Below, one piece after another: positions 35,053-43,266 of a stretch of DNA of 59,607 nucleotides. Source of the DNA: a bacterium (lineage in GTDB: Bacteria > AUK180); NCBI GenBank assembly GCA_023133295.1, contig JAGLWT010000148.1, forward strand, positions 1 through 59,607. Reading direction: 5' to 3'. Each line of letters starts with the position of its first letter. Position 1 is the first letter of the stretch. Both the position numbers and the translations under genes were made by a program. The notes under the pieces are model-generated. The model was not told where the DNA came from, ran no database searches, and was given only the letters and a program-made list of their open reading frames with translations.

Positions 35053-36066
35053 ATGAACAATTCCAAAATCGCGATTTTAATAGGCCTTTTGCTTGTCTCC
35101 TGCGTGACCCAGGCACGAATGACCGTGGCTGTGCAGGACTTTACAGCTGAGAATTGTGAGGCCTATATCGGCGCGGTGAGCTCTCGTGAGTTCAGAAATG
35201 TACTTGTGGGGAACAAAGAGCTGACGGTTCTGGACAGAAGTTCAATGGAAATAATTCTCAAAGAGCAGGATTTTCAGATCTCCGGATGCACTTCTGCCGA
35301 ATGTGCCATAGAGATGGGAAAATTGCTTGCCGCGAACTTCATCATTACAGGTACTGTATCAAAGATGGGCAATGCCTATTATATCAGCATCAATTGTATC
35401 GGCGTGGAAACAGGAGAGATCAAATACTCAAAGAGCAATTATATCGAAGGGGGAGTAGAGCTGGTCATGCCTCTGTCTCACAATCTTGCCGCCGAGTTTT
35501 CAAATCAGTACTTCGGGACCAATTTCCCAATGAGGGAATTATCCAGACAGATCGCTGCGCCCACCCCCAGCAATAACAATCTTCAGCTCAATCTTCAACC
35601 GCAGCTGCCCCTGATGAAAAAGGGAAACATATATTATCTCAGAGGGAAGAAGATGAACTGGAAGGACCTGAAAAAAGTATTGCGCGAAAATCCCGCAAGC
35701 GCCCCTTATTACCTGAAATATGACAAATTGGGCAAAGCCATGATACCTGTTGGGATAATAACTATCGCTTGTGAAGTTATTTTCCTGTCCTCAGGTATGG
35801 TATGGATGTTTTCATCACCGGATGATCTGGGCGACTCCTGGCTCTCTGAAGATGCGCGCGCCGCATGGGGGAAGGTTGCCATCATCACAGGAATCCCATT
35901 CGCCGCGGGACTGATAGTCCTCTTGGCGACGGCCGGGCCGGGTAAAACTCATTTGGAAAATGCTGTGAGGGCTTTTAACTCAGATCAGGCATCTAATTTG
36001 AAACTGAAGGGATTCTTCACCTTGAATGAGAATGGACCCCGAGGCGGACTCAGACTGGTATTTTGA
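35053..36066 (+). CDS. CsgG/LpoB-like lipoprotein with C-terminal membrane helices
   Basis: A lipoprotein signal with cysteine at 17 (LLVSC). Residues ~22-155 resemble the CsgG/FlgT/LpoB nucleotide-binding-like fold: VAVQDFTAENCEAYIGAVSSREFRNVL, VLDRSSMEIILKEQDFQ, AIEMGKLLAANFIITGTVSKMG and CIGVETGEI. The middle contains an asparagine/glutamine-rich linker, and two hydrophobic helices (~235-258 and ~276-298) follow, which is unusual for a lipoprotein and suggests a fusion anchored in a membrane. Proteins of this type help assemble envelope machines; the partner is not obvious here. The gene stands alone between two intergenic gaps. Confidence 0.75.
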   Translation: MNNSKIAILIGLLLVSCVTQARMTVAVQDFTAENCEAYIGAVSSREFRNVLVGNKELTVLDRSSMEIILKEQDFQISGCTSAECAIEMGKLLAANFIITGTVSKMGNAYYISINCIGVETGEIKYSKSNYIEGGVELVMPLSHNLAAEFSNQYFGTNFPMRELSRQIAAPTPSNNNLQLNLQPQLPLMKKGNIYYLRGKKMNWKDLKKVLRENPASAPYYLKYDKLGKAMIPVGIITIACEVIFLSSGMVWMFSSPDDLGDSWLSEDARAAWGKVAIITGIPFAAGLIVLLATAGPGKTHLENAVRAFNSDQASNLKLKGFFTLNENGPRGGLRLVF

Positions 36067-36394
36067 GGGACAAAATACAATGGACAATTGACAATGGACA
36101 ATGGACAATTACAGAATAGAACACAGAGAATTTCAATCTTATAAGATTTATCTCAACCTTGAACCTTTGAACCTGCGAACACGCGCCCGATAACGATAAT
36201 GACAGTGTACAGGTCTAACCCTGTTCCAAGGATTATTCTCTCATTATTCACTGTTCATTGTTCATTGTTCACTTCTCTACAGGCCTCTACCCTCTGCTTA
36301 GCGGCATTCTTCATTGTATTATCCCACTTTACACTTCACACTTCACACTTATTAATGCCTCGTACTTCTGCTTCGCTTGTGCTCTGCGAAGCTA
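36067..36394. repeat. Intergenic island of heptad repeats upstream of nusA
   Basis: Three heptad arrays: CAATGGA/CAATTGA units at 36078-36112 (the reverse complement of the array at 53493-53520), TTGTTCA-type units at 36244-36271 and CACTTYA units at 36325-36352. No gene is supported. rimP, usually found just upstream of nusA, is not here. Confidence 0.75.
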
Positions 36395-36423
36395 TTGACT
36401 CCGTTTGATAAATATGTTACAAT
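36395..36423 (+). promoter_or_regulatory. Promoter of the nusA operon
   Basis: TTGACT (36395-36400), 17-base spacer, TACAAT (36418-36423). Initiation near 36430 leaves a leader of about 68 bases, with a GGAGG site at 36487-36491 before ATG 36498. Confidence 0.75.
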
Positions 36424-36497
36424 TCCCCTTCAATTAATCATTTATTATAAAATAATCTATTTGTATAACCGTTTGATTGAGTAGATGGAGGTTTGAG

Positions 36498-37826
36498 ATG
36501 AACGATATCATGAAAGAACTTAAACAGATCTCTGAGATGAAGGATATTTCCTTTGAGGCAGCCAGAGAGATTTTAGAAGAGTCCATTAAACTTGGATTTA
36601 TGGAGAAAAGTCAGAGGACTAAAGACAATGAGCTTTATCCGATATATATGCAGCGGATCACGATCCGGATAAGTGAAAAGAGAAACGATATTTCAATATC
36701 TTTTCACAAGGCCGTAGTGGAAGAAGTAAAGAATAAATGGCTGGAGATAGCGATCGATGACGAAAATCTCGCCGAGAAGAAGAGAAAATTGGGAGAAATG
36801 GTCAAGGTTACTGTCAGATTGAAACAGGTACCGAGGTCCATCGCCGCTAATATCAGAAAAATATTCAAGAACAAGATCCTGACCAAGGAAAAAGAAGGTG
36901 TCTATAAAGATTTTGAAGATAACAGGATCGGTAAGATCGTAATGGGAACCATCATCGGCAAAGAGAGAGAAAGCAGAGAGGTTATCGGCTTCAGGGTCGA
37001 TCTTGACCGCATTTACGGATTTTTACCGAATGAAGAAGCGGTATTCTCCGATAAATACGGCATCGGCAAGAAGTATAAATTCCTCCTTGTGGATGTGCGT
37101 GAGGATGACGGCCAGAAGAGGATCATACTTTCCAGAAGAAGTCATGACTTCATCAAAGAATTGCTCAGACAGCAGATCCCTGAAGTGAAAGAAGGTTATG
37201 TTATTATCAAGAAGATCGTAAGAGAACCCGGTATAAGAACCAAGATATCCGTTTCTTCGGAAAATTCAAAACTTGATCCGGTAGGTGCCTGTGTCGGCCC
37301 CAGGGCTCAGAGGATCAGCGAGATCAGAAAGATCATCGGAGAGAAATTGGATGTTATACAGTACTCCGACAGTTTGGATGAGTATATCAAGAACTCATTG
37401 AAGCCCGCTACCATTAAAAAGATCATCATCAATAAAAGAAAGAAGAGGGTTCTGGTCATTGTGCCGGACGATACGGAGCAGCTTGGCCATGCGCTGGGAA
37501 GAAATGAATCAAACAGGACCTTGACCGGTGAATTGATCGGAATGTATGTTGAAATTAAAAAAGAAGACGATTATAAAAAACAACTCGAAAAGGAGAGAAA
37601 CGCACTCTTGGTTTCCCGCAGCGTGCTTCTGGGTATCAAAGGAATAGATGAGGGCACCGCCCTCGGCCTTACCCAGCTATATGGGACACTTGAAGACATT
37701 TCTCTTCTGGATCCCGAGGAGATCATGGATGAATTCCCCGAGATCAAGAAACGCAAGGCTTCCAAGATCATAGAGCTCGCAAAGGCAAATATCGGCCGGC
37801 TTTATGAAGGAACCAAGGAAAAATAG
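36498..37826 (+). CDS. nusA: Transcription termination/antitermination factor NusA
   Basis: Binds RNA polymerase and nascent RNA and modulates pausing, termination and antitermination. Order of domains: RNAP-binding N-terminal domain (~1-130), S1 domain (~140-210: KIVMGTIIGKE, GFLPNEEAV, IILSRR), two KH domains (~215-350: DPVGACVGPRAQRI is the KH loop) and a C-terminal helix-hairpin-helix-like tail (GIDEGTALGLTQLYGTLEDI). The open frame begins at a TTG at 36477, but ATG 36498 has a well-placed GGAGG. It heads the translation/RNA operon directly, without rimP. Confidence 0.95.
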   Translation: MNDIMKELKQISEMKDISFEAAREILEESIKLGFMEKSQRTKDNELYPIYMQRITIRISEKRNDISISFHKAVVEEVKNKWLEIAIDDENLAEKKRKLGEMVKVTVRLKQVPRSIAANIRKIFKNKILTKEKEGVYKDFEDNRIGKIVMGTIIGKERESREVIGFRVDLDRIYGFLPNEEAVFSDKYGIGKKYKFLLVDVREDDGQKRIILSRRSHDFIKELLRQQIPEVKEGYVIIKKIVREPGIRTKISVSSENSKLDPVGACVGPRAQRISEIRKIIGEKLDVIQYSDSLDEYIKNSLKPATIKKIIINKRKKRVLVIVPDDTEQLGHALGRNESNRTLTGELIGMYVEIKKEDDYKKQLEKERNALLVSRSVLLGIKGIDEGTALGLTQLYGTLEDISLLDPEEIMDEFPEIKKRKASKIIELAKANIGRLYEGTKEK

Positions 37827-37835
37827 AGGTGAGGT

Positions 37836-40532
37836 ATGCGAAGACGAGACCTAGCAAAGGAATTCAATGTAGACTATAAGGTCATTCGGGAAATAATCGA
37901 AGCGAATTTCCCGGGTGAGGATTGGAAACTTTCCGCACGGAATGTAGAAGAAAATTTAGCCAATCTATATAGAGACAAGATCAAACAAGCCATAGAGAAA
38001 CAAAAACCGGCAACCAAACCGAAAGCTATCATTGGAAAAGATGAGAAGTTAAAAGAGAAGATCTTAAAGAAAAAGAAACCGGCAAAGGCCAAGAAGGAAA
38101 AGGAAAAAGAAGAAGGGAAAAAGACCAAAAAAGCGGCATCGAAAACTACTTCCAAGGCAAAGACCAAGAAAACAAAAGCAAGTGAATCCAAAAAAGCACC
38201 CGCGAAGAAAGCCCCGAAAAAGGCGAGTAAAGAGGATAAAGCTGCGGCGTTAAAGGAAAAGGAAGAACAGAAAGCAGCGAAAGCGCTTGCAATTGCAGAG
38301 AAAGCAAGGAAAGAAGAGGAAAAAACCGCAAAGGCCAAAAAAGAGAAAGGCGAAAAAGAGCAAGAGGAAAGAAAGAGAAAGATCCTTCAAAGGCAGCAGC
38401 GTGAAAAGGATAAAAAGGAAAGGGATAAAAAAGAAAGACTGAAAAAGCAGGAAATGAGGAAGAAAAAAGACCTTGAGGATAAAAGGACCGCTGAAAAGAA
38501 GGTTAATGCTACTACCGACGCCGAGTTGATCGAAGCGAAAGGTGATAAGAGGCGGCCTTCACAGAAAAAGAAATATACGAAGAAAAAGGATGATGCGGCA
38601 GCGGCGGTCACAGCCAGCAAAAGAAGAGCCAAGCGTCTTATCTCAAAGGATTTCGATATTGACATTGAAACTGAACTCTATGAGCTTGAGCACAAGAATA
38701 AGAAGTCCGATTCACCCGATACTACGGTGGTATCCGCTCCCAAGACCCCAGTCAAGAAGCCCAAACCCAAATTGAGAAAGAAGAAGGGTGATATCAAAAT
38801 AGATAAGCGCATACGCATACATGAGCGCAGCACAACTCTTGAAATCGCCAATTTCCTGGACATGGACGCCTTGGAGCTCATTAAGAAGATGAAAGAATTC
38901 GAGTTATGGCTTTCACCCACACAGCAATTGAGTTTCGAGGAGATCGACCTTATATCGCAGGTTCTGGAGATCGAAAATATCAACATCATAAGATTAGCGG
39001 ATGAGGAGATCACCAAGGCCGAAGAAGATACAGAAGATGGTTTTAAAAGAGCTCCTGTAATAACAGTGATGGGACATATCGATCACGGCAAGACGACATT
39101 ATTGGACGCTCTGCGCAACTCCAATGTCGCCGCTGAGGAAAGTGGCGGTATTACTCAGCATATAGGCGCATCTTATGTAGAAAACGAGCATGGTGAATTC
39201 TGTATGATCGATACCCCCGGGCATAGTGCATTTACAGCGATGAGGGCACGCGGAGCAAAGGTCTGCGACGTCGTGATCCTGGTGGTTGCCGCTGATGATG
39301 GTGTTAAACCTCAAACAGTGGAAGCGATCAATCATGCAAGGACCGCCGGTCTTCCTATAATAGTTGTCGTGAACAAGATCGATAAGAATAATGCGAAAAC
39401 TGAAGTGGTAAAGACACAATTATCGTCCGAATATAATCTTCTGGATATCAATTATGGCGGTAAAACTCAATTCGTGGAAGTATCCGCTCTTAAAAAGACA
39501 AATATCGAGGCAGTTATTGATGCGATACAACTTCAATCGATCGAATTGAATTTGAACGCGGATCCCGGCAAACCCGCTACAGGCTTTGTTCTTGAAGCGC
39601 AGGTAATCAAGGGAATGGGTTCTGTGGCGACCGTAATTATTACGAATGGAACTCTCAATCCAAAAGATAACTTCGTATGCGGCACAACTTACGGCAGAGT
39701 AAAAACTCTATTCGGCAGTGGGAAAAAAGCTCTTGATAATCTGGGCCCGTCACATCCCGGTCAGATCTCTGGTTTCGCGGAACTTCCCGAGCCCGGTGAT
39801 GTTGTGATCGTTGTGGCTGATGAAAAGGAAGCCAAAGAACAGGCTCAAGCCAAGAAGAGATTGATGGACGAAACAAAATTGGCATCCAATAAGAAGGTCG
39901 ATATCGATTACCTTTTTGCTCAGGTCAGTGGTGACCTCAAGGAATTGAAGGTAATTGTGAAGACAGATGTCGTTGGTTCCGAAGGCGTCCTGAACGATCT
40001 TATGCAGCACTTCCAGCATAAGGATGTCAAGATAAACCTCATTCATTCAGCCGTAGGAGATATTACGGATAATGATGTATTTCTTGCCGCATCTTCTGAC
40101 GCGATGATATTCGGTTTCAAGGTGAAGATCCCCAATGCTTTAAAAAAGACAATAGATAAGGAAAAGGTGCGTATCAATATGTTCTCAACTATTTTCGAGA
40201 TCGAGGATTTCCTTAAAGAACTCATCGAAGGTAATATCGTGAAGGAAACAGAGGAGAAGATCAAGGGGCATGCTGAAATAAGAGCCATCTTTACGATCGG
40301 TAAAGTGAACAGGATCGCCGGATGTTACATGAAAGACGGTGCCGCTACAAGAAATTCATTTGTACGTGTGCTTAGAAAGGACGGGCTCCTTCATGAAGGC
40401 AATATCGAATCACTGAAGCGTGAGAAAAATGATGCAAAGGAGGTCAAGCAGGGACTTGAATTCGGTTTGAAGATAAAAGACTTCAATGATATAGAAGTCG
40501 GTGATGTTCTGGAGTTTTACATCTACGAGTAA
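37836..40532 (+). CDS. infB: Translation initiation factor IF-2
   Basis: GTPase that places initiator tRNA on the ribosome. The G domain has GHIDHGKT (from residue 413), [15 protein letters not shown] (from 459) and NKID (from 513), followed by the beta-barrel and C-terminal domains. The first ~45 residues form the small IF2_N helix bundle ([16 protein letters not shown]). Between ~60 and ~330 lies an extreme Lys/Glu/Ala-rich linker, then a second IF2_N unit near 330-380. The start has a GAGGTGAGG ribosome site 10 bases after nusA. Confidence 0.96.
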   Translation: MRRRDLAKEFNVDYKVIREIIEANFPGEDWKLSARNVEENLANLYRDKIKQAIEKQKPATKPKAIIGKDEKLKEKILKKKKPAKAKKEKEKEEGKKTKKAASKTTSKAKTKKTKASESKKAPAKKAPKKASKEDKAAALKEKEEQKAAKALAIAEKARKEEEKTAKAKKEKGEKEQEERKRKILQRQQREKDKKERDKKERLKKQEMRKKKDLEDKRTAEKKVNATTDAELIEAKGDKRRPSQKKKYTKKKDDAAAAVTASKRRAKRLISKDFDIDIETELYELEHKNKKSDSPDTTVVSAPKTPVKKPKPKLRKKKGDIKIDKRIRIHERSTTLEIANFLDMDALELIKKMKEFELWLSPTQQLSFEEIDLISQVLEIENINIIRLADEEITKAEEDTEDGFKRAPVITVMGHIDHGKTTLLDALRNSNVAAEESGGITQHIGASYVENEHGEFCMIDTPGHSAFTAMRARGAKVCDVVILVVAADDGVKPQTVEAINHARTAGLPIIVVVNKIDKNNAKTEVVKTQLSSEYNLLDINYGGKTQFVEVSALKKTNIEAVIDAIQLQSIELNLNADPGKPATGFVLEAQVIKGMGSVATVIITNGTLNPKDNFVCGTTYGRVKTLFGSGKKALDNLGPSHPGQISGFAELPEPGDVVIVVADEKEAKEQAQAKKRLMDETKLASNKKVDIDYLFAQVSGDLKELKVIVKTDVVGSEGVLNDLMQHFQHKDVKINLIHSAVGDITDNDVFLAASSDAMIFGFKVKIPNALKKTIDKEKVRINMFSTIFEIEDFLKELIEGNIVKETEEKIKGHAEIRAIFTIGKVNRIAGCYMKDGAATRNSFVRVLRKDGLLHEGNIESLKREKNDAKEVKQGLEFGLKIKDFNDIEVGDVLEFYIYE

Positions 40533-40534
40533 TA

Positions 40535-40798
40535 ATGGTAGGTATTTTTCAGGTCGGGATGAAGATCCCGGGCCCAGTTTTCTCACTTAAGGAAAGAAGG
40601 AAGTATGCAAACTCCTTGAAAGATAGTTTAAAGAACCGCTTCAATATTTCCCTAAGAGAAGTTCCGGACGATAAGATCTTGAATTCTATCGAGTTCACCA
40701 TCGCTTATGTAGCTTTAGATTCCGGAGAAATCGAAAAATTTCAATCATCGCTTTACAGCACTCTTGAGACATTATATGTAAACAGGGAAGTGATATGA
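40535..40798 (+). CDS. DUF503 protein (YlxP-like)
   Basis: An 87-residue protein of the DUF503 family, known to lie between infB and rbfA in many bacteria. The family pattern is clear: SLKERRKYANSLKDSLKNRFNISLREVPDDKILNSIEFTIAYVAL. Its molecular role is not established; the position suggests ribosome maturation. It begins 2 bases after infB and its stop overlaps the rbfA start (ATGA), so it is translated in step with both. Confidence 0.88.
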   Translation: MVGIFQVGMKIPGPVFSLKERRKYANSLKDSLKNRFNISLREVPDDKILNSIEFTIAYVALDSGEIEKFQSSLYSTLETLYVNREVI

Positions 40799-41172
40799 CG
40801 AGAAAGGATAGAACAGTTTACAGAAATAAGTTGGGTTCTCTGATAAAGAGGCGATTATACGACATTCTGTTAAACGATGCCGATGACAGAAGATTTGCCA
40901 CGATAAGCGTTAAGAGACTGCAGCTTAACAGCGATATGTCCCTTGCGACCGTTTTTGTTGAAACATATGATAATACCCTTGATAAGGCAGCCTTGATCGC
41001 GGCTTTGAATAAGGCCAGCGGATTTTTTCACATATTATTGAAGAAGAGTCTTCACCTGAAGCGCATCCCCAATCTGGAGTTCAAGTACGATCATTCCACG
41101 GAGTATTATTTTCAGATAGGTGAAGTTATTGAGGATTTAAAGGACAATGACAGTTCAGAAATTGAAGAATGA
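40795..41172 (+). CDS. rbfA: Ribosome-binding factor A
   Basis: A single KH-type domain protein that binds 16S rRNA near helix 1 during 30S maturation. 125 residues, usual length. Typical parts are the basic N-terminus VYRNKLGSLIKRRLYDIL, the strand VKRLQLNSDMSLATVFVE, KASGFFHILLKKSLHLKRIPNLEFKYD and an acidic C-terminal tail. The start overlaps DUF503 by 4 bases; the end overlaps the next gene by 26 bases. Confidence 0.93.
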   Translation: MTRKDRTVYRNKLGSLIKRRLYDILLNDADDRRFATISVKRLQLNSDMSLATVFVETYDNTLDKAALIAALNKASGFFHILLKKSLHLKRIPNLEFKYDHSTEYYFQIGEVIEDLKDNDSSEIEE

Positions 41173-42088
41173 AATAGAAAAGAGCCGCAGTGTTCTGGTT
41201 ACGGCTCACAGGAATCCGGATGCAGATGCCGTATCTTCGCTGGCATTCGTGCTAGCCCTTTTACAAAAGAAAGGAAAGGTGCTGTACTATCACTTGGCCG
41301 GAGAAATAAATTTGAAGTGGAAAGATATCGTTTCAGGATTGCCGGGCAAACCCTATAAAGGGGAAGATGTGGATATTTCCATTTGTCTGGACTCTACTTC
41401 GCCTGAGCGTTTCGGAGAAGGGATAATCAAGGGCGTGGTCATAAATATAGATCATCATGTTTCCAACCGGCGCTATGGCGATATCAACCATGTGATGCCG
41501 GATATGTCATCGACCGCGGAGATAGTGTATTACCTTTTCAAGGATGAGATCGATTTTTTTAATGATTTCATGAAGGAGATGATCCTTTTAGGCATTCTTG
41601 GCGATACGGGCTTTCTCAAGTATGATAATGCGACAGCAAGCACCTTTCAGGCGGTCTCCGCTTTGATGTCAAGTGTGCCGTTGTTCGACATATATCAGAA
41701 GTATTATCAAGTCCTTACAATGGAGCATTTTGATTATTTCAGTTTTCTTATTTCCAAAATGAAGAAAGGGCAAGACGGGATCTACTACATCTCTTTGGAC
41801 TTTGAGGAACTTGAAGATTCCTCTTTGAATTACGACGAGATATCAGAGCTCTTCGCATGGTTCAGGCCTTTGAAAGACGCTGAAGTCCTGCTTTTCTTCA
41901 GGGAGTTCCAAAAGGGCATATTCAGGATAAATTTTCGCGGAAACAATAATATCGATCTGAACAAGATCGCGAGGATATATGGAGGCGGCGGACACAGGAA
42001 CGCTGCTGCGGCGAGTATCGAAGGAGATCTTGACGATATTCTTCCGAATGTATTTCAGTCGATCTCGGATGGAATGAAAGATGAATAA
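41147..42088 (+). CDS. nrnA: DHH/DHHA1 phosphoesterase (NrnA-like oligoribonuclease/pAp phosphatase)
   Basis: Degrades very short RNAs and 3'-phosphoadenosine phosphate in the family; here assigned by motif. HRNPDADAV near residue 21 and a central DHH (Asp102-His103-His104, in INIDHHVSN) supply metal ligands, with a further aspartate in ICLDSTSP. The C-terminal DHHA1 domain ends with GGGGHRNAAAAS, the RNA or substrate loop. Its place between rbfA and truB matches many Firmicutes and FCB genomes. It overlaps rbfA by 26 bases and truB by 8. Confidence 0.92.
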   Translation: MTVQKLKNEIEKSRSVLVTAHRNPDADAVSSLAFVLALLQKKGKVLYYHLAGEINLKWKDIVSGLPGKPYKGEDVDISICLDSTSPERFGEGIIKGVVINIDHHVSNRRYGDINHVMPDMSSTAEIVYYLFKDEIDFFNDFMKEMILLGILGDTGFLKYDNATASTFQAVSALMSSVPLFDIYQKYYQVLTMEHFDYFSFLISKMKKGQDGIYYISLDFEELEDSSLNYDEISELFAWFRPLKDAEVLLFFREFQKGIFRINFRGNNNIDLNKIARIYGGGGHRNAAAASIEGDLDDILPNVFQSISDGMKDE

Positions 42089-42929
42089 AGACATACACGG
42101 TTTTCTTTCGGTCGACAAACCCAAGGGGATGACCTCTTTTGATGTCTGCAATGTGATAAAAAAGAAATTCAAGATCCCAAAGGTGGGCCATAGCGGCACA
42201 TTAGACCCTCAGGCTACCGGCTTACTTATTATCGCTTTGAATAAGGCTACAAGGGCCATTCGTTTTCTGCCTTCCACACAGAAAATATATTCAGTTACCA
42301 TAGAATGGGGGCTTGAAACGGATTCATGGGATCTTGAAGGAAAGGTGGTAAGAAGAGAGAACAAAGTTCCTGACCCTGCCGCTGTCGCGAAGGCCATTCC
42401 CGATCTGATAGGGGAGCCGATCCTTCCCGTGCCTTATTTTTCCGCCAAGAAACTTAACGGACAGAGGATGTATAAATTAGCGAGAGAAGGGGATTACAGA
42501 AAGATCGAAAAAGCAATGAGAGTGGACAAGATAGAGATAACAGGAGATGATTCGCTCCGAATAACATGCGCCTCCGGGACATATGTGCGGAGCATCGTTT
42601 ATCAAATAGGCGAGATGGTGGGCTGTCCCGCGACCACAGCTGAATTAACGCGCCTTCAAAATAACGGTTTTGACCTGAAAGACGCGCTTACCTTGGATCA
42701 TCTATTGCAATGTGAGACGATTTATGATAAAATGGTTGACTTAAATGATGCTTTAAAAGAAATAAAGCCCGTTTACATCGACAGGAAGACCTACGATGCC
42801 TTGAGTCTGGGAAATATGCCTCCGAGGGCAGCTTTCAACGGCAGCGGCCTCTTCCGGCTTGTGTATAACGGGAAATTGGCGGCAGTGACCGAGGTCGGTG
42901 CTAAGATCAAGATAACAAACTTTACCTAG
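42081..42929 (+). CDS. truB: tRNA pseudouridine-55 synthase TruB
   Basis: Converts U55 in the T loop of tRNAs to pseudouridine. FLSVDKPKGMTSFDV opens the protein, and the catalytic aspartate is Asp42 in GHSGTLDPQATGLL. YSVTIEWGLETDSWDLEG and CASGTYVRSIVYQIGE are the other conserved parts. A short PUA-like tail (residues ~230-282) is present. Start overlaps the upstream stop by 8 bases. Confidence 0.95.
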   Translation: MNKDIHGFLSVDKPKGMTSFDVCNVIKKKFKIPKVGHSGTLDPQATGLLIIALNKATRAIRFLPSTQKIYSVTIEWGLETDSWDLEGKVVRRENKVPDPAAVAKAIPDLIGEPILPVPYFSAKKLNGQRMYKLAREGDYRKIEKAMRVDKIEITGDDSLRITCASGTYVRSIVYQIGEMVGCPATTAELTRLQNNGFDLKDALTLDHLLQCETIYDKMVDLNDALKEIKPVYIDRKTYDALSLGNMPPRAAFNGSGLFRLVYNGKLAAVTEVGAKIKITNFT

Positions 42930-42984
42930 GGCTTGATCTCACACTTCAATGTGATGGTTCGGTTTTAGGCGGATGGAGGATATT
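42930..42984 (+). other. rpsO leader with a small hairpin
   Basis: The 55-base gap before rpsO holds an inverted repeat, TCACA-loop-TGTGA (about 42940-42955), followed by the GGAGGA ribosome site at 42975-42980. rpsO leaders are translation-control sites in other bacteria, so this hairpin could be a S15-binding element, but its fold is too small to be sure. Confidence 0.3.
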
Positions 42985-43251
42985 ATGATAGGAAAAGAAG
43001 CTACAAAAAAAATTATTGAGCATTACGGTGCCACGGATAAGGACTCCGGTTCTGTACAAGTACAGATCGCGATCCTTACTGAGAGGATAGTTAATCTATC
43101 CGGGCATCTGAAAGAGAACAAAAGGGATTTTAGTTCAAGAAGAGGACTTCTCAAGCTGATCGCAAGGCGAAAAAGCTTATTGAGATATCTTCAAAGAAAA
43201 AATTATGAAGGTTTTACCAAATTGGTAAAGGACCTGAAACTGAAATCCTAA
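42985..43251 (+). CDS. rpsO: 30S ribosomal protein S15
   Basis: An 88-residue primary-binding protein of the 30S platform. Conserved features are the DSGSVQVQIAILTERI loop and the basic end RRGLLKLIARRKSLLRYL. The frame is open to an ATG at 42973, but that codon overlaps the ribosome site; ATG 42985 lies 4 bases after GGAGGA and gives the usual length. It is paired with pnp, as in many bacteria. Confidence 0.95.
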   Translation: MIGKEATKKIIEHYGATDKDSGSVQVQIAILTERIVNLSGHLKENKRDFSSRRGLLKLIARRKSLLRYLQRKNYEGFTKLVKDLKLKS

Positions 43252-43266
43252 TCCGAGGAGGATAAT

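Noticed and set aside
38146..38665. Long open frames on the minus strand opposite infB
   Set aside because: They come from the Lys/Glu-rich codons of the IF-2 linker read backwards and give low-complexity Phe/Leu/Ser products.
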